Assembly (NCBI GenBank): GCA_019454045.1
Contig: SKCR01026799.1
Coordinates: 20,890 to 84,889, forward strand
Source: Zanthoxylum bungeanum
Lineage: Eukaryota; Streptophyta; Magnoliopsida; Sapindales; Rutaceae
Reading direction: 5' to 3'
DNA: 64,000 nucleotides
The position numbers were made by a program, and so were the translations under genes. The notes under the pieces are model-generated. The model worked only from the letters and a program-made list of their open reading frames with translations, made no database searches and had not been told where the DNA came from. Positions 31,762 to 43,982 of the stretch are shown here, one piece after another. The number at the start of each line of letters is the position of its first letter. Within the stretch, counting starts at the first letter, position 1.

Positions 31762-32337
31762 AATTGTACGGTGTCAAGTTTTAGTATAAATGAGTTTAGA
31801 GTGTCGAACCCACAGGGATTGCGTTAACTCGCACTAACTACTACAATTGATAATCCTAAATTTATTTAGAAAACAAATAATAAAGATTTTAATAAACAAA
31901 TAAAACATAAAAATATTTAGATATGAGGAACTAATACAATAGAGATTCTGGATCCTGATTTCACTTAACTGTCACCTATGTCTTTGTCATGCCAATTAAT
32001 CATTGTTCAGTTATATTGCTTATAAGTCTAGACTCCTAAAGTATCCACTCCATCTCTCAAGTGCTGAGTGAAAATATCATCAACTATAGACTTCAATATC
32101 TCTATAAAAATCCAATAGTTAACAAATCATTAAGCTTTGTGATTCTATGTTAACGACTTCAAAGGACTACAGTTTCTCTCGAACTCTATAACATCCTAGG
32201 TCATATTCTCTAGATTTATTCAAAATCCTCTCTCTCGAGTGATAGATTCTATACATTCATCATCATAAATTGTGGCTAACAATCACGAAGCATTAAACTC
32301 AAAAGAATATAAATAACTCAATAAAACTTCATCACAA
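31762..32337 (-). mobile_element. LTR/leader-like remnant next to the Tat gag
   Basis: On the minus strand CGCAATCCCTGTGGGTTCGA precedes gag; similar strings are common at the 3' ends of plant gypsy LTRs. No gene is present. Its upstream side is cut by the truncated LTR of the copia element at 32338. Confidence 0.45.
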
Positions 32338-34028
32338 CTATGTCTCGAAACCAACGGAGGGTAGTGTGTGCTACACTCACAAATTAATCTCTAAACGGTT
32401 TAGAGAATAATCACACACACCGAATAATTTTCAGGTTCTTCAATGAATATTCTCAACTCTTGAGAGCTTGAAGAAAAAGATGGAGGCTAGGGTTTCTAAT
32501 TGCTTGTCTATTAAAAAATAAATCATAATTTATCTTTTATATTTATGGTTAATTTGTTTCATTAAACAAATCAACCACTAGTCTCCCATTGTTATCAAAT
32601 TCGGCCAAGGGTAGAAGTTTAGGAATCCTTGTTTTATTTTGCTTCCAAAATAAACAAATCATACTCCTTATAGAACATGTAATTTCGGCCAAGAGGGGGG
32701 ATTTGGATTTGACTTTGTTTCCAAAACAAACAAATCTTATCCCTATATTAACTATTAATTTCGGCCAATGGGGGGTAATTAGGATTTGATTTTGTTTCCC
32801 AAATAAACAAATCATATTCCTTATGCAATAAGGAATCCTACCTTGGTAATAATTATCCGGAGTTAATACTTTATATTAACTTTTAATATAAAGTCTCAAG
32901 TGTGATATAATTAATATTATTAATCACATTAATAATATTTATTCCTTTTGTGAGTATATAATTGGACCATCCAAATATATTAGCTCCGCTATAGTAAATC
33001 GAGCTAGCACGGGGACCAAGTGGACCTACGGTTCTGAGCTCCAAAAATCTCGAAATATTAATTAAGCTCTTAATTAAATATTCTGAATTATTAACTCCGG
33101 ATTATTCCACTAAAAACCCGAAGTTGCACTCTCATCGCCGTAGATGAAATATTAAGCCGAACCAAGTCGGTGTCCACCGATATAGTCATTGCATACGAAT
33201 TGATCCTTCACGAATATCTCGTAATTAGAGCCGAGTCATAATGTCCATTATACCTCTCTAATTATTTTATCTTAAGTACCATTGATTCTCTAATGAACGA
33301 TTCATTCATAACTGTTATGAATATTAATCTTTCTATTCGTAATAGAAAGACTTGAGCGCTCTAATCGTTCAAGTACCGAATCAACCCTTAAGAGAGATAT
33401 TCATCTACTTCTCGCAAGAAGGAGTGAATTCCATGTCTATGTAAAACGTTCTCAGCTACATAACAGACTATGCCCCCAAAGTACGTAGTTATTGGTTGAG
33501 ATTGCTACAACAACCTCACCTTTGTAAATCAAAGGACATATCCCGCCATGCAGGAGTTCGTAGTACACTCAGGATTAAGATCAACCATATAAATGACCAT
33601 CAAGTAGATTGAAATGACTTTATTTGTTTAACGAATATTATAAGAATGTCATTTCTATCTGGGTCCAGTCCTATATGATCACATCATATAAAGTGCTTCC
33701 ATTCTCATGTCTCTACATGGACGATCCGGATTAAGATCGCCATCCAAATATAGAATGGACAGCAGCTATAGATAAACCACAAATAAAGTACCGGTTTGTT
33801 TGCTCTCTATGGACTATTTAAGATTACTAACTTCAGACTTGAATCCTCTGGTGCATGACACTCATGCACCAAGTCTTGAAGGTACACAAGTAATCTATGG
33901 TATTTATGAAGATATGTAATATGTGAAAATTAAAACAAACAATTTGATAAATGAATAATGCATCATTTTATTTCTATGCAAAATAAACCGTTTACATCTC
34001 ATGTAGCTCTAGGGCATTCATCCCAACA
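32338..34028 (-). mobile_element. 3' LTR of copia element 1, truncated at its 3' end
   Basis: On the minus strand the LTR starts TGTTGGGATGAATGCCC (34028), directly after a polypurine tract. It contains about 2.5 tandem units starting CGGCCAA (32602, 32686, 32762; 76-84 bp). It is cut at 32338, so the terminal part (U5), including the CA end, is missing. Bases 32338-32760 closely match 40186-40617 of the other LTR. Confidence 0.8.
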
Positions 34029-34038
34029 ATCTCCCACT
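34029..34038 (-). promoter_or_regulatory. Polypurine tract of copia element 1
   Basis: AGTGGGAGAT on the minus strand immediately before the LTR start TGTTGGGATG. It is the site where plus-strand DNA synthesis is primed. Confidence 0.8.
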
Positions 34039-34212
34039 TGCACTAGAGCAAATGGGACATGTCTCGCAAACCTAAACCATCTAGGTGACCATTAAACACT
34101 TTAGCTAGCAAGGTCTTAGTAAACGGATCAGCAAGGTTCTCTGCGGATGTAATCTTTGTGACGGTAACGTCGCCTCTCTGCACTATCTCCCTGATGAGAT
34201 GATATTTCCTCT

Positions 34213-35856
34213 CTATATGCTTTCTCCTTTTATGGCTTCTTGGTTCTTGGAGTTTGCCACTGTTCCACTATTATCGCAATAGAGGGTGAGTGGTTTATCC
34301 ATATTTGGAACAACTTCCAGATCTCCCAAGAATTTACGGAGCCAGACTGCTTCTTTAGCTGCTTCACAAGCCGCTACATATTCAGCCTCCATGGTGGAGT
34401 CGGCAATGCAAGATTGCTTTATACTCCGCCAAACAATAGCCCCACCACCTAGGGTGAACACTGATTCAGATGTTGATTTCCTGGAATCGACATCTGTCTG
34501 AAAATCAGAATCTGTATATCCTCTTAGGATCATATCCTCTCCAGAATACACTAGCATATAATCTCTCGTTCTCTTTAGATATTTGAGAATGTGTTTCACA
34601 GCCACCCAGTGATCCAATCCCGGATTTGACTGAAACCTACTGACTACTCCCACTGCAAAACAGATGTCCGGTCTCGTGCATAACATGGCATACATGAGAC
34701 TACCAACTGCTGAGGCGTATGGGATATGTCTCATTTCCTCAACGCATTGAGGTGTCTTAGGAGACTGTTCCTTCGAAAAATGAATTCCATGCAGATAAGG
34801 TAGATTGCCTTTCTTGGAATTCTGCATCCCGAATGGCATAAGAATCTTGTCAATGTAGGATGCCTGAGACATAGCTAATAGTCGTTTCTTGCGATCTCGA
34901 AGTATCTGGATCTCAAGAACATAACTTGTATTTCTCAAATCTTTCATTTGGAATTGCTCAGCTAGCCAGATTTTTACGTCTGATAATATTCTTACATCAT
35001 TTCCAATGAGTAAGATGTCATCAACATATAAGACAAAAAAAAATACATTCCCGTCAATGACGCGTTTGTATACACAAGGCTCATCAACATTTTGCTCAAA
35101 ATTATAAGACTTGATCGTTGTATCAAATCTTATATTCCAAGATCGAGATGCCTGCTTGAGTCCATAAATGAACCTTTGCAGTTTGCAAACTTTTTTCTCT
35201 TGACCTTGGGCGGTGAACCATTCTGGTTGTATCATATAGATACTTTCAACAAGATTGCCATTCAAGAATGTAGTCTTGACATCCTTTTGCCAGATTTCAT
35301 AGTCATAATATGCGGCTATGAATAGAAGAGTGCGGATGGATTTTAGCATAGCTACTGGCGAGAAAGTTTCCTCATAGTCAACTCCCTCTTTCTGGGTATA
35401 ACCCTTGGCCACTAGTCTAGCTTTGAAGGTCTGTACATTCCCATCTGATCCCCTCTTCCTCTTGTAGATCCACTTGCAACCTATGAGTGTCACTCCATCA
35501 GGTTGGTCCACAAGTTCCCAGACTGAGTTGGAGTACATCGACTCCATCTCCAGGTTCATGGCTTTGAGCCATTTTTCTTTGTCAGGATCATCCATTGCAC
35601 TATTGTAGGTCAATGGATCATCTACTCCATCGCTGGAGGCGACAACTTGTGCCTCTCCAACCCCTAAGTAGCGATCAGGTTGTCGCACAACCCTCCCACT
35701 ACGTCTGGGTGGTAGATCATTCTGACTTGGAAGTATCTGACTATCAGATGTTGAAGGTGCTATGTATTTGTCAACTTTCGTTGACGATGGCGCGCTGGTC
35801 GAACCAGTAAGTAACTCCTCGAGTAACATTTTACTACGAGATTTGAACTCCCTCAT
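34213..35856 (-). pseudogene. Copia element 1: reverse transcriptase and RNase H
   Basis: A 547-codon open stretch. Residues of about 100-350 hold the copia RT: KWLKAMNLEMESMYSNSVWE, GCKWIYKRKRG, FKARLVAKGYTQKEGVDYEE, CVYKRVIDGNVFFFVLYVDD (YVDD catalytic motif). RNase H follows with LRGYTDSDFQTDVDSRKSTS, DSTMEAEYVAACEAAKEAVW and LTLYCDNSG. The stop at the 3' end is due to a frameshift near 34250: the next frame reads RRKHIERKYHLIREIV, the expected continuation. Upstream it should be joined to integrase, but frames are broken between 35856 and 35968. Confidence 0.9.
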
Positions 35857-35967
35857 GTAGTCCTCCTCCAGAAACGTAGCATTTGTCGATGCAAATACTT
35901 TGTTATCATCGAGACTGTAGAAGAATCCTCCCCTAGTCTCCTTTGGGTAGTCTACAAATAGGCATAC

Positions 35968-36840
35968 CTAAGAACGTGGTTCCATCTTGGTAGTCTTATT
36001 CTTTAGCACATGTGCTGGACACCCCCATATGCGGAAAGGTCGTAAACTAGCTTTACGACCATTCCATAACTCTAAGGGAGTCTTAGGAACAGACTTAGAT
36101 GGAACTACATTAAGGATATACATTGCGGTTTGCAGTGCATATCCCCAGAATGAACTAGGTAGTGAGATATAACTAAACATGGATCTCATCATGTCTAGTA
36201 GGGTTCGATTTCCCCTTTCTGCAACACCATTTTTTTGTGGTGTTCCAGGTGCTGTGAACTGGGATACTATCCCGTGCTCAACTAAGAATTCCTCGAAGTC
36301 TCTGTCGAGGTATTCTCCTCCACGATCCGATCGTAGAGTTTTGATTGTCTTACCTATTTGGTTCTCAACCTCAGCACGATACTCTTTGAACTTTTCAAAG
36401 GTATCTGATTTGTGATGCATTAGGTAGACATACCCATATCTTGAATAATCGTCAATGAATGTGATGAAGTATTCATAACCACCTCGGGCTTTTACATTCA
36501 TCGGTCCCCAAATGTCCGAATGTATTAGCTCTAGTGGTTGACTGGCTCTTATACCTTTTCCAGTAAAAGGTCTCTTGGTCATTTTTCCTTTTAAACAGGA
36601 TTCACAAACTGGTAAAGTCCCGAGCTTTAACTGGTTTAAGGCTCCGTCCTTTATCAATCTATTTATCCGTTCAAGGTTGATGTGACCAAGTCTAAGATGC
36701 CATAGATATGTGTCATCGTGAGAAATCTTTTGTCGTTTCGTTTTTGGTTTTTCAACCTAAAACATTTCAGTGTTGAGCAGTGACTTATGCGTTAACGGTC
36801 TTAACGCATACAAGTTATTTTCTGAGTTTCCTGTGCATAT
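35968..36840 (-). pseudogene. Copia element 1: GAG-pre-integrase and integrase
   Basis: The N-terminal zinc region lies at about 36750-36590 ([35 protein letters not shown]), with stops near 36757 and 36839. The catalytic core shows the D,D,E triad: [20 protein letters not shown] and [16 protein letters not shown]. It inserts element DNA into the genome. Frames are open from 36657 to 35968. Confidence 0.9.
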
Positions 36841-36846
36841 AGTCAA

Positions 36847-37941
36847 TCAATTTATACCAATAATAACTGAATTACTATTAAAAGAAATTGAATAACCATC
36901 ATCCATAAGTCTAGAAACATAAATCAGATTCCTGCGGAAACCAGGAATGAATAACACATCGTTCAAATTTAAATAACTATTATTAATAAAACTTAAACTA
37001 GAAACTCCTACTGCTCTTGCTGAAATGGCATCCCCTGTCCCGACTCTCATGGTGTAGTCACCTTCAGCAAGGTCCCTCCATGAATCAAGTAGCTGTAAAG
37101 AAGAACAAACATGATTAGTGGCCCCGGAATCAATAATCCAAGCGGATTTGTCATCCTCCACCAATAGAGATTCAATAACGAGTAAATCATATTTACCTGT
37201 TTCATTTTTCTCCTTTAGCTCAGCAAGGTATTTAGGACAGTTCCTTTTCCAATGCCCATTCTTGTCGCAATGGAAACATTTTCCCTTGGGCTTGGAATCC
37301 TTAGAGCTTTTCTTGTTCTTCTTTTTCATGGCTTTACCTTTAGCCTTTCCAGTTCCTTTCTTCTTCTTCTTTGCAGATTTAGAAGATTCGGCAACATTTG
37401 CCTCTGCACTGGATTTACGAGGATCCACCAACATGGACTCGTAATGGGTGAGCTCATTTAGCAGTTGGGTCAAAGTAAAAGTCAACTTGTTCATAATATA
37501 GTTTCTCTTAAACTGCAGGAAACTCTTCGGAAGAGTTTCCATGATCATTGTCACCTGGCTACGCTCATCAATACGAGCTCCATGGGTTTCAGCAGTATTG
37601 AGATAAGTCATAATCCTTAAGAGATGCTCTCGGACTGATGTCCATTCCTTCATTCTAGCAGTCATCGTTGAGACCATGGCCTCATGGCGTTGACGTTTCG
37701 AAGGCTGCCCAAACATGCCCTGTAATGACTCCATCATCTGAGATGGTAGATCCATAGGTTCGTGCTTTGTAGCAAGAACCTCATACATCTCTGCTAGCAA
37801 GTAACAGCGGGCTTTCTCATTTGTTGCGACCCATTTCTGATAGGTATCGCGCACAACTTGGCCAGCATTTCTGGCCGGCTCAGGAGGACGTTCCTCCGTC
37901 AGGACAAACTTTAGGTCTTCACAGACCAGGATAGCGTTCAT
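36847..37941 (-). pseudogene. Copia element 1: gag with zinc knuckle, and protease
   Basis: A 364-codon open stretch from ATG 37941: the copia gag domain (YLLAEMYEVLATKHEPMDLP, MVSTMTARMKEWTSVREHLL, SQVTMIMETLPKSFLQFKRN), a Lys-rich tract, the knuckle CFHCDKNGHWKRNC (CX2CX4HX4C) and the protease active site WIIDSGATNHVCSS. The upstream ATG and absence of internal stops suggest this part was intact until recently. Stops separate it from integrase. Confidence 0.9.
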
Positions 37942-39687
37942 GTTACTTTTCCATTTTACATAATTTTCTCATGTCAAGTTATCATTTGAGAGAATGAAAA
38001 TAATTGGAGAAACCATGGCTGAAAATAAAATAAACATGCATTTAACATTCATTCATCGCATATTAAAATCATCAAAGAATTTTGGCATAAAATTAAACAT
38101 GATACATGAACCATGAATAATGAATAAAAAACCTAAAAGAATTACTATGCCACGGAGATCTATCATCCCACAAGTAAGTGCCGCCGTAGGGTAGATCAAG
38201 TACTCGCATGATAGATTGAGATAATCTCAGCTGTTTTAATATATGCTGGAATAACTCTTATTCCTATATTAAACAACTACCGTTTTATTTGATCAAGGAA
38301 TTTCATTAACAGTTAATTATTCCTTTGTGAGTGTAACCCGCCGTTTCGGGATTCTTTGACTAAACGAGTGAAGTGCCGCCGTAGGGTAGGTCAGTTCACA
38401 AGATACATCTAGAATCTCTATCCTTTCGGAACCCAAACTTGATATTGACTCAAAATGGACACCATCCGTAGGGGGACGAAAACAAAGCCGTCTCGAGGCG
38501 CCTTTTGAATCTCACGTTTTTGCACTAACAACGGAGATCACGAGATGTACTGTCGTATATCCCTCTCCCACTCACTATTTTAAATTTAATGTTTCTATCT
38601 AAAATATCTAATACTTTATCCTAACTAGTGTGGATAAACTTATGGCGGCTAAAGCATAATTTCTTTACACTAGTTTGTCATAAGTGAGCTAATCAATTTT
38701 AACTATTAGATTGTGTCACTAATATCCTATTAGTCTCTACTAATAATTATACTCTATTAAACTATTTAATTAAAGTGGCATAAGTGAGCTACAATATTTT
38801 TACTCTTAAAATACTAAGCACTTAAAGGTCTAAAACCATAGAATTCTAAATGGTCAAAATTTTAATTAAACATTTTAATAAATCTTAATGCGTCATAAAA
38901 TCCAATGGTACGTGGAATTGTATCCCGAGTGCATACCACATTTCCGTCCATACGGAATCGGCTATGGAATTTATATCCGGGCTTTCATCCTATATACCAA
39001 TGGAATTTATTATGCACCAATTAAGTCCAATATATTAGAATTCAAGTTTTAGACATTTAATCCCATTAATCTAATTAATGATTTTAATGCATATCATTAT
39101 CTAACTTAAATATTTTAAATTACATAAAATCATAATTTTATGTCTATAATGATAATGCATCTATGACATGTTATGGCAAGTAAAATGCACGAGTGGGCAC
39201 CCTAGGCTATATGACATGTTATTCAAACAATTCGAAATAAACATACATATAACATAATAAAAATTATTTTACATTGACCGGGCTCTTATTTTTTCTATAC
39301 TAATCTAATTAGTACATAAGATTTACCAAGGCATTCCTTGGCCTTCAAATCCAGCTCCAAAGTGGTATTGGCTCCATTCGCGACTTCGGTGCTCCATATT
39401 AATAAGAATTGAAATTTTACATTGAAATCAAAATTACAATGAATATAAACAATGGCCTTATGGCCTTACAACCCAAAATCAAAACCAACTACAAAAATAA
39501 GAGCCATAAAAATTTACGACCAATGCAAAATCCATTCATCACATGAAAGATAAAAACCATTCATCACATGAACTTAATAATGTGCCCACTCATCTAAACA
39601 TGCATATCATATTTATAACTCATATAAACATGTTAAAACAGAAACTTTAATTAATAAAGTGAAGGGTTAAGAGCACTTTTCAACCTC
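37942..39687 (-). other. Untranslated leader of copia element 1
   Basis: About 1.7 kb between primer binding site and gag without open frames. GTGCCGCCGTAGGGTA occurs twice (38178-38193, 38373-38388), and TAAGTGAGCTA-containing blocks are repeated near 38670-38790, suggesting old internal duplications. Confidence 0.6.
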
Positions 39688-39700
39688 GCTCTTGATGCCA
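39688..39700 (-). promoter_or_regulatory. Primer binding site of copia element 1
   Basis: TGGCATCAAGAGC on the minus strand, two bases after the LTR, resembles TGGTATCAGAGC, the initiator tRNA-Met binding site usual in plant copia elements, with one substitution and one extra base. Confidence 0.65.
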
Positions 39701-39702
39701 AT

Positions 39703-40626
39703 TGTAGGGAACGCCTTCCCCCGCACAGCGGAAGCGGTGAGGCTCAGGAACCGGACTTGAAAAATTTTTCTGCTCTCCCTTTGCTTTGGCCGAACCACAC
39801 CAGTGAGTTTGCTGATGTTTTGCTTCTGTTTTGGACAAGATTTCAGCTCCGGAATATCCCTGAAACAGTCCCCGAACAGCCCTTGAACTGCAGTGAAATA
39901 ATGGACTGTTTTGGACACGTTATGGGCTCGAACTGCACCCAGTTTCAGGTCTGATTTACGCCACTCACTGCTCAATTTTAGATCTGATTTTTCTTCAAAA
40001 ATAAATCCTAACACAGCCCTAAAATTATCCCAAAGTTTTTCCCAAAAAACCCGAATGAAAACCAAACAAAACGGAGCTCCCTGGGATGCAATATGCGTGC
40101 GCACAGCAGTGGGAATTTTGTCCCTCTGCTGTGAGCTTCTAGTGAGGGTTAGAAGAGTCTTGTCAACATCACGAGGTCTTCCGAACTATGTCTCGAAACC
40201 AACGGAGGGTAGTATGGGCTACACTCATAAATTAATCTCTAAACGGTTTAGAGAATAATCACACACACCGAATAATTTTCAGGTTCTTCAATGAATATTC
40301 TCAACTTTTGAGAGCTTGAAGAAAGAGATGGAGGCTAGGGTTTCTAATTGCTTGTCTATTAAAAAATAAATCATAATTTATCTTTTATATTTATGGTTAA
40401 TTTGTTTCATTAAACAAATCAACCACTAGTCTCTCATTGTTATCAAATTCGGCCAAGGGTAGGAGTTTAGGAATCATTGTTTTTATTTTTCTTCCAAAAT
40501 AAACAAATCCTACTCCTTATAGAACATGTAATTTCGGCCAAGGGGGGGGGGGGGGAATTTGGATTTGACTTTGTTTCCAAAACAAACAAATCATATCTCT
40601 ATATTAACTATTAATTTAAAGTCTCT
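39703..40626 (-). mobile_element. 5' LTR of copia element 1, missing its U3 start
   Basis: On the minus strand the LTR ends GTTCCCTACA before the primer binding site. The part 40186-40617 closely matches 32338-32760 of the other LTR, with a 14-G run at 40542-40555 where the other has 6. The third tandem unit is absent. Beyond 40626 the sequence is foreign, so the first roughly 1.1 kb of the LTR (U3) is missing. Confidence 0.8.
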
Positions 40627-42120
40627 TTCGATGGTCAGAAATAAATATCCATTATAACCCAATTAATCATATTCATATGTCAACCAAGTTACCTGAATTC
40701 ATTAAGATTAAGTTCCAATTATGGCTACTCCCGCCCGACAGGTATATTCATATCCTGTAAGGAAATCTATTAAAGGGTTATCTATCCTCAAAGAAGATCG
40801 TGGATTATTGAATTTAAGATTTAAACCTAAAATTCATTTTCCAAGTTTATTTTAAGTTTATCAGATCAATCTTATTAATAGCCAGTTAACAAGAAGCATT
40901 AAGAATAAGACTCAATAAATAAACCTTTATATTACCCAAACAGTAAAATAGCCCCTTATAAATCAGTGATATTAGAAATCATCACAACCTCAGATAACGG
41001 GCTTAGTTACAACACATATCTAAGGCTAGTAAAAACTTAAATAAAATAAAAGACATAAAGTAAAAACTGGAAATTAAAAACGCAAATAAAACAATAAAGA
41101 AAATGTTGGGAGTTAGAGAATCCACTTTTAATATTTCAAAATTAGAAATATCCCTTATTGTCAATGTTAATTAACTATATTTAACCAGACCATAAAGACG
41201 GTAATTCCATTTGTCTGAATTAAATCCAACTGACCATATAGGCGGTAACCAGATTATTACCTAAACCGACCATATAGGCGGAAACTACGTCTAAAATGTA
41301 AAACCGACCATATAGGAGGTAACTAATTAATCCAAATTTTAATTAAAATAAGGGATATTAATCTAATTTATTATATTAAAAGTCTCACATTTGCACCCCA
41401 GCAGAATGAGATTACCTGCTCATGTTGTAAATGAAAACACACAAAATTTTATTAATTAAATAAAAAGAAAATATAAGAAAACTTAAAAAAATACACAAGG
41501 CACATTCTTTTAGGTTTTTATGGAGAAATTCCTCCAAAAAAAGTATGAAAAATTTACAAAGTTTATTTATAGGTAAATCTGAAGACTTCCACCAATTTTT
41601 CCACCAAACATGGCTGCAAACATGACACCAAGTCCTCCACCAAACATGCTTGCATGTTTGGTGGAAGTTTGACAAATTTTATTTTTGTATTTTGAAAATA
41701 ATTTTAATAATTACACAAAACACATTTCTGAATGTTTTATCAATTTCGGTCATAGAAACTTCAGAATTCTTCAAATTTGTAGATCTTTGAGTCTTCTTTA
41801 ATCTGGAACTTGAATCACCTCAATCCGATTTCGGAGTAAACAGTTATGGCCAAAATATCAAAATTGCCCAAAGTTGGAATTTCCGAAATTGTACTTCGTT
41901 AGAACGCCATTTCAAATTTCCAATCTCCAAAATCAAAATGTCAAGTCCAGTTTTTGCCCTTATTTGACCCACATTTCGTCCTAAATGATTCCATTAAGTC
42001 CTAATTTTATTTTATCTGTAAAATAAACTAAAACATATCAAAACGTTCATCAGATCCGAGAAACTAAACAAAATATTAGGTAAAAGGGACGGAAGATATT
42101 GATATATTTTTCGCTCATCA
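40627..42120 (-). mobile_element. Gypsy-type LTR (Athila/Ogre-like) inserted beside a YAO exon
   Basis: On the minus strand it starts TGATGAGCGAAAAATATATC directly after the YAO exon text (TGGAAG), a start I know from Athila/Ogre-type LTRs. A TATA box (CTATAAATAAAC) lies at 41561-41572. It contains four spaced copies of GACCATATAGGCGGTAAC-like text at about 41185-41325 and a perfect 28-bp hairpin at 41637-41664. Its far end is not found; it is cut by copia element 1 at 40626. Confidence 0.65.
41637..41664. repeat. Perfect 28-bp hairpin in an LTR
   Basis: CCACCAAACATGC, TT, GCATGTTTGGTGG: 13-bp arms around a 2-base centre. A further CCACCAAACATGG lies at 41601. It is downstream of the TATA box only if transcription ran on the plus strand; on the element's own strand it lies just upstream of the TATA box. 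Confidence 0.85.
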
Positions 42121-42121
42121 C

Positions 42122-42344
42122 TTCCATAATTGCATGCTCTGATCACGTCCAACTGCTAATACACGTTCTTTGCGTAGACAATCAATGGTCAGTATTTCAC
42201 TTTGATGACCAAATAATGTGGTTATGTAAGCTCTGTCTTATGCATTCCATATCTTGACTGTTCGATCAAATGAACCAGAAAAAAGTTCAGAAGTCCCTTG
42301 CTTAAAAGTTTAACATGACACTGGTCCTCTGTGACCCGAAATGC
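42122..42344 (-). pseudogene. YAO/U3-55K-like WD40 protein, exon piece with stops
   Basis: After acceptor TTTACAG the minus strand encodes WD40 text of the YAO family (plant homologue of U3 snoRNP 55K, needed for nucleolar rRNA processing): GTSELFSGSFDRTVKIWNA, DRAYITTLFGHQSEILTIDC, LRKERVLAVGRDQSMQLWK. Damage is clear: a base is missing near the start (TTTCGGGTCAC where TTTCCNGGTCAC is expected), TAA replaces Leu after ...VSC, and TAA replaces Glu after WNA. The exon is followed at once by the LTR at 42120, so the C-terminal exons are lost from this copy. Confidence 0.85.
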
Positions 42345-42891
42345 CTGTAAAGCACGATAAAAGTGAGAAAATAATGTTTTATGAATCAATTTCTGACACT
42401 CGAAAAAAGATATGATAAAGCATTATATCATATCTAATGCGTGTGAAAGATTGAGTGGCAGGGATGTCCTACAAGAATACTCTTAAGGCTCAGAAGCATC
42501 CCACATTTAGGATATCGCAGCAGATACTTGAATATTGACAAAAAGCAAAGTTTTCTGGCCAGAGAACACAACTAGACCATATAATCACCAAGTGTACATC
42601 ATTTTTGACTTGTCTTAAGGATATAAATATCAAACAGCAATAGATGTCCTAACTAATACGAGCAGTTCACGTTCTATTAAATGTCCACAAAGTCCCCATG
42701 GCCTAATTTAAATTTAATATAAATATAATTTTCTGAATTGACTCTAAAAAAAAAACTTTAAATGTCCACGAGGTCCCCAAGCTATATCCAATTTAAATAT
42801 GATTGTCTGAATTGAAACTTTGAACGTACCATAAATGACCTACAAAATTCTCTGATGATGGCTAAAAAGAACAATATTTACCTGTATATGC

Positions 42892-42936
42892 TCTCGAGTA
42901 TGGGTGTCCCACAAATGAATATGGTATGGTGGCAGT
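42892..42936 (-). pseudogene. YAO-like exon piece left of the hAT insertion
   Basis: The minus strand reads HIHLWDTHTREHIQ to a donor (CAG/GTAAAT). It is the second half of the WD40 exon whose first half is at 46541-46837; the hAT element at 42933-46532 separates them. Rejoining is imperfect because of extra bases near the insertion site (ATGGTATGGTGG). Confidence 0.8.
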
Positions 42937-43137
42937 GTTTTAAAACTCGGTCGAGGAGGCCACCTCGAGACGCTGTATCACCGCCTCGTGACGAAAGCGC
43001 TTCGAGGTGGCCGCCTCTTTCGGTTTTTTAGAGGCGGCCGCGCCACTACGAATGAGACAGCCGCCTCAGTTGTCGTAAGGCGGCCTGAGGCGGCCGTTTC
43101 AGTTGCAATGGATTTTTTTTATTTTAAATTTTTAACA

Positions 43138-43197
43138 TAAAACGACGACGTTTAGGCTATTCCAAAACGTTGTCGTTTGGTTTCACTATATAAAGGG
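43138..43197 (+). promoter_or_regulatory. Paired ACG boxes and TATA box of hAT element 2
   Basis: AAAACGACGACGTTT (43138-43152) and CCAAAACGTTGTCGTTTGG (43162-43180) stand just before CACTATATAAAGGG (43185-43197). Spacing, position after the subterminal repeats, and core AAACG...CGTTT match the palindrome pair in the other hAT element at 11243-11282. Confidence 0.6.
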
Positions 43198-43407
43198 CAT
43201 ATTAGGGTTAAAAAGCAACCTCTTCTCTTCGGCCTTTAGGTCCAGCTTTTGCAACCTCCTCTTCGGCTTCTGCAATTAGCTTCTGCAACCTCTTCTTTTC
43301 GGCTTCTGTAATCTTCTTTTCGGCTTCTGCAATCTCATCTTCGGCTTCTTGAGTACTCAATCCAGCCAATGCATTTAAATCTTCTGGTTTTGGTGTTTTG
43401 TTTCCAG

Positions 43408-43473
43408 GAAATTGGAGCTGAGATTTCAGAACTTGTTAAACAAAGAGATCATCTTGAAGCTGAGTTGAAAAAG
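43408..43473 (+). pseudogene. Exon-like coiled-coil piece inside hAT element 2
   Basis: Between TTTCCAG and GTCCTT lies an open 22-codon stretch in phase 0 reading EIGAEISELVKQ...EAELKK, strongly coiled-coil in character. It does not resemble hAT transposase text and may be a captured host exon. The source gene is not recognised. Confidence 0.4.
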
Positions 43474-43982
43474 GTCCTTCTGCTCGTCTATTTTTTTTCA
43501 AAAAAATTGTTATATGTGTTTTTTGGAGTATGATATATCCTTCTTTGGGGACAATCTCATCATTTTTATTCCAAAGATTACAAATTTCATGCCATATTCT
43601 CGCACTTTTTCCTTATACATCATTCTAAGTTTAGTAATGTAATCAAATGATTTGAAATATTGACTAGAATTATCCACTGCCTGTGTGTTGATGAAACCGT
43701 AACTTGTTGGAACAATGGTTAACTTGTTGAACTATAACTGCTTCAATATATTGAACTGTAACTGCTTCAATTATGGTTAACTTGTTGGAACTATAACTTG
43801 TGTTTAATGCTGTCTTTAATTGAATTGATCCGGCTTGGAAATATATTAAATCTTCTAGTTTTTTCAGTAAGTTGTCGAATCGAACTGATTCGGCTTGGAA
43901 GTACGGACATGAAGTTACTGCAGATGATGGAAAGGGAGGATATAAATATATTGAATGTAATTTTTGCACTAGGACAATCAAA

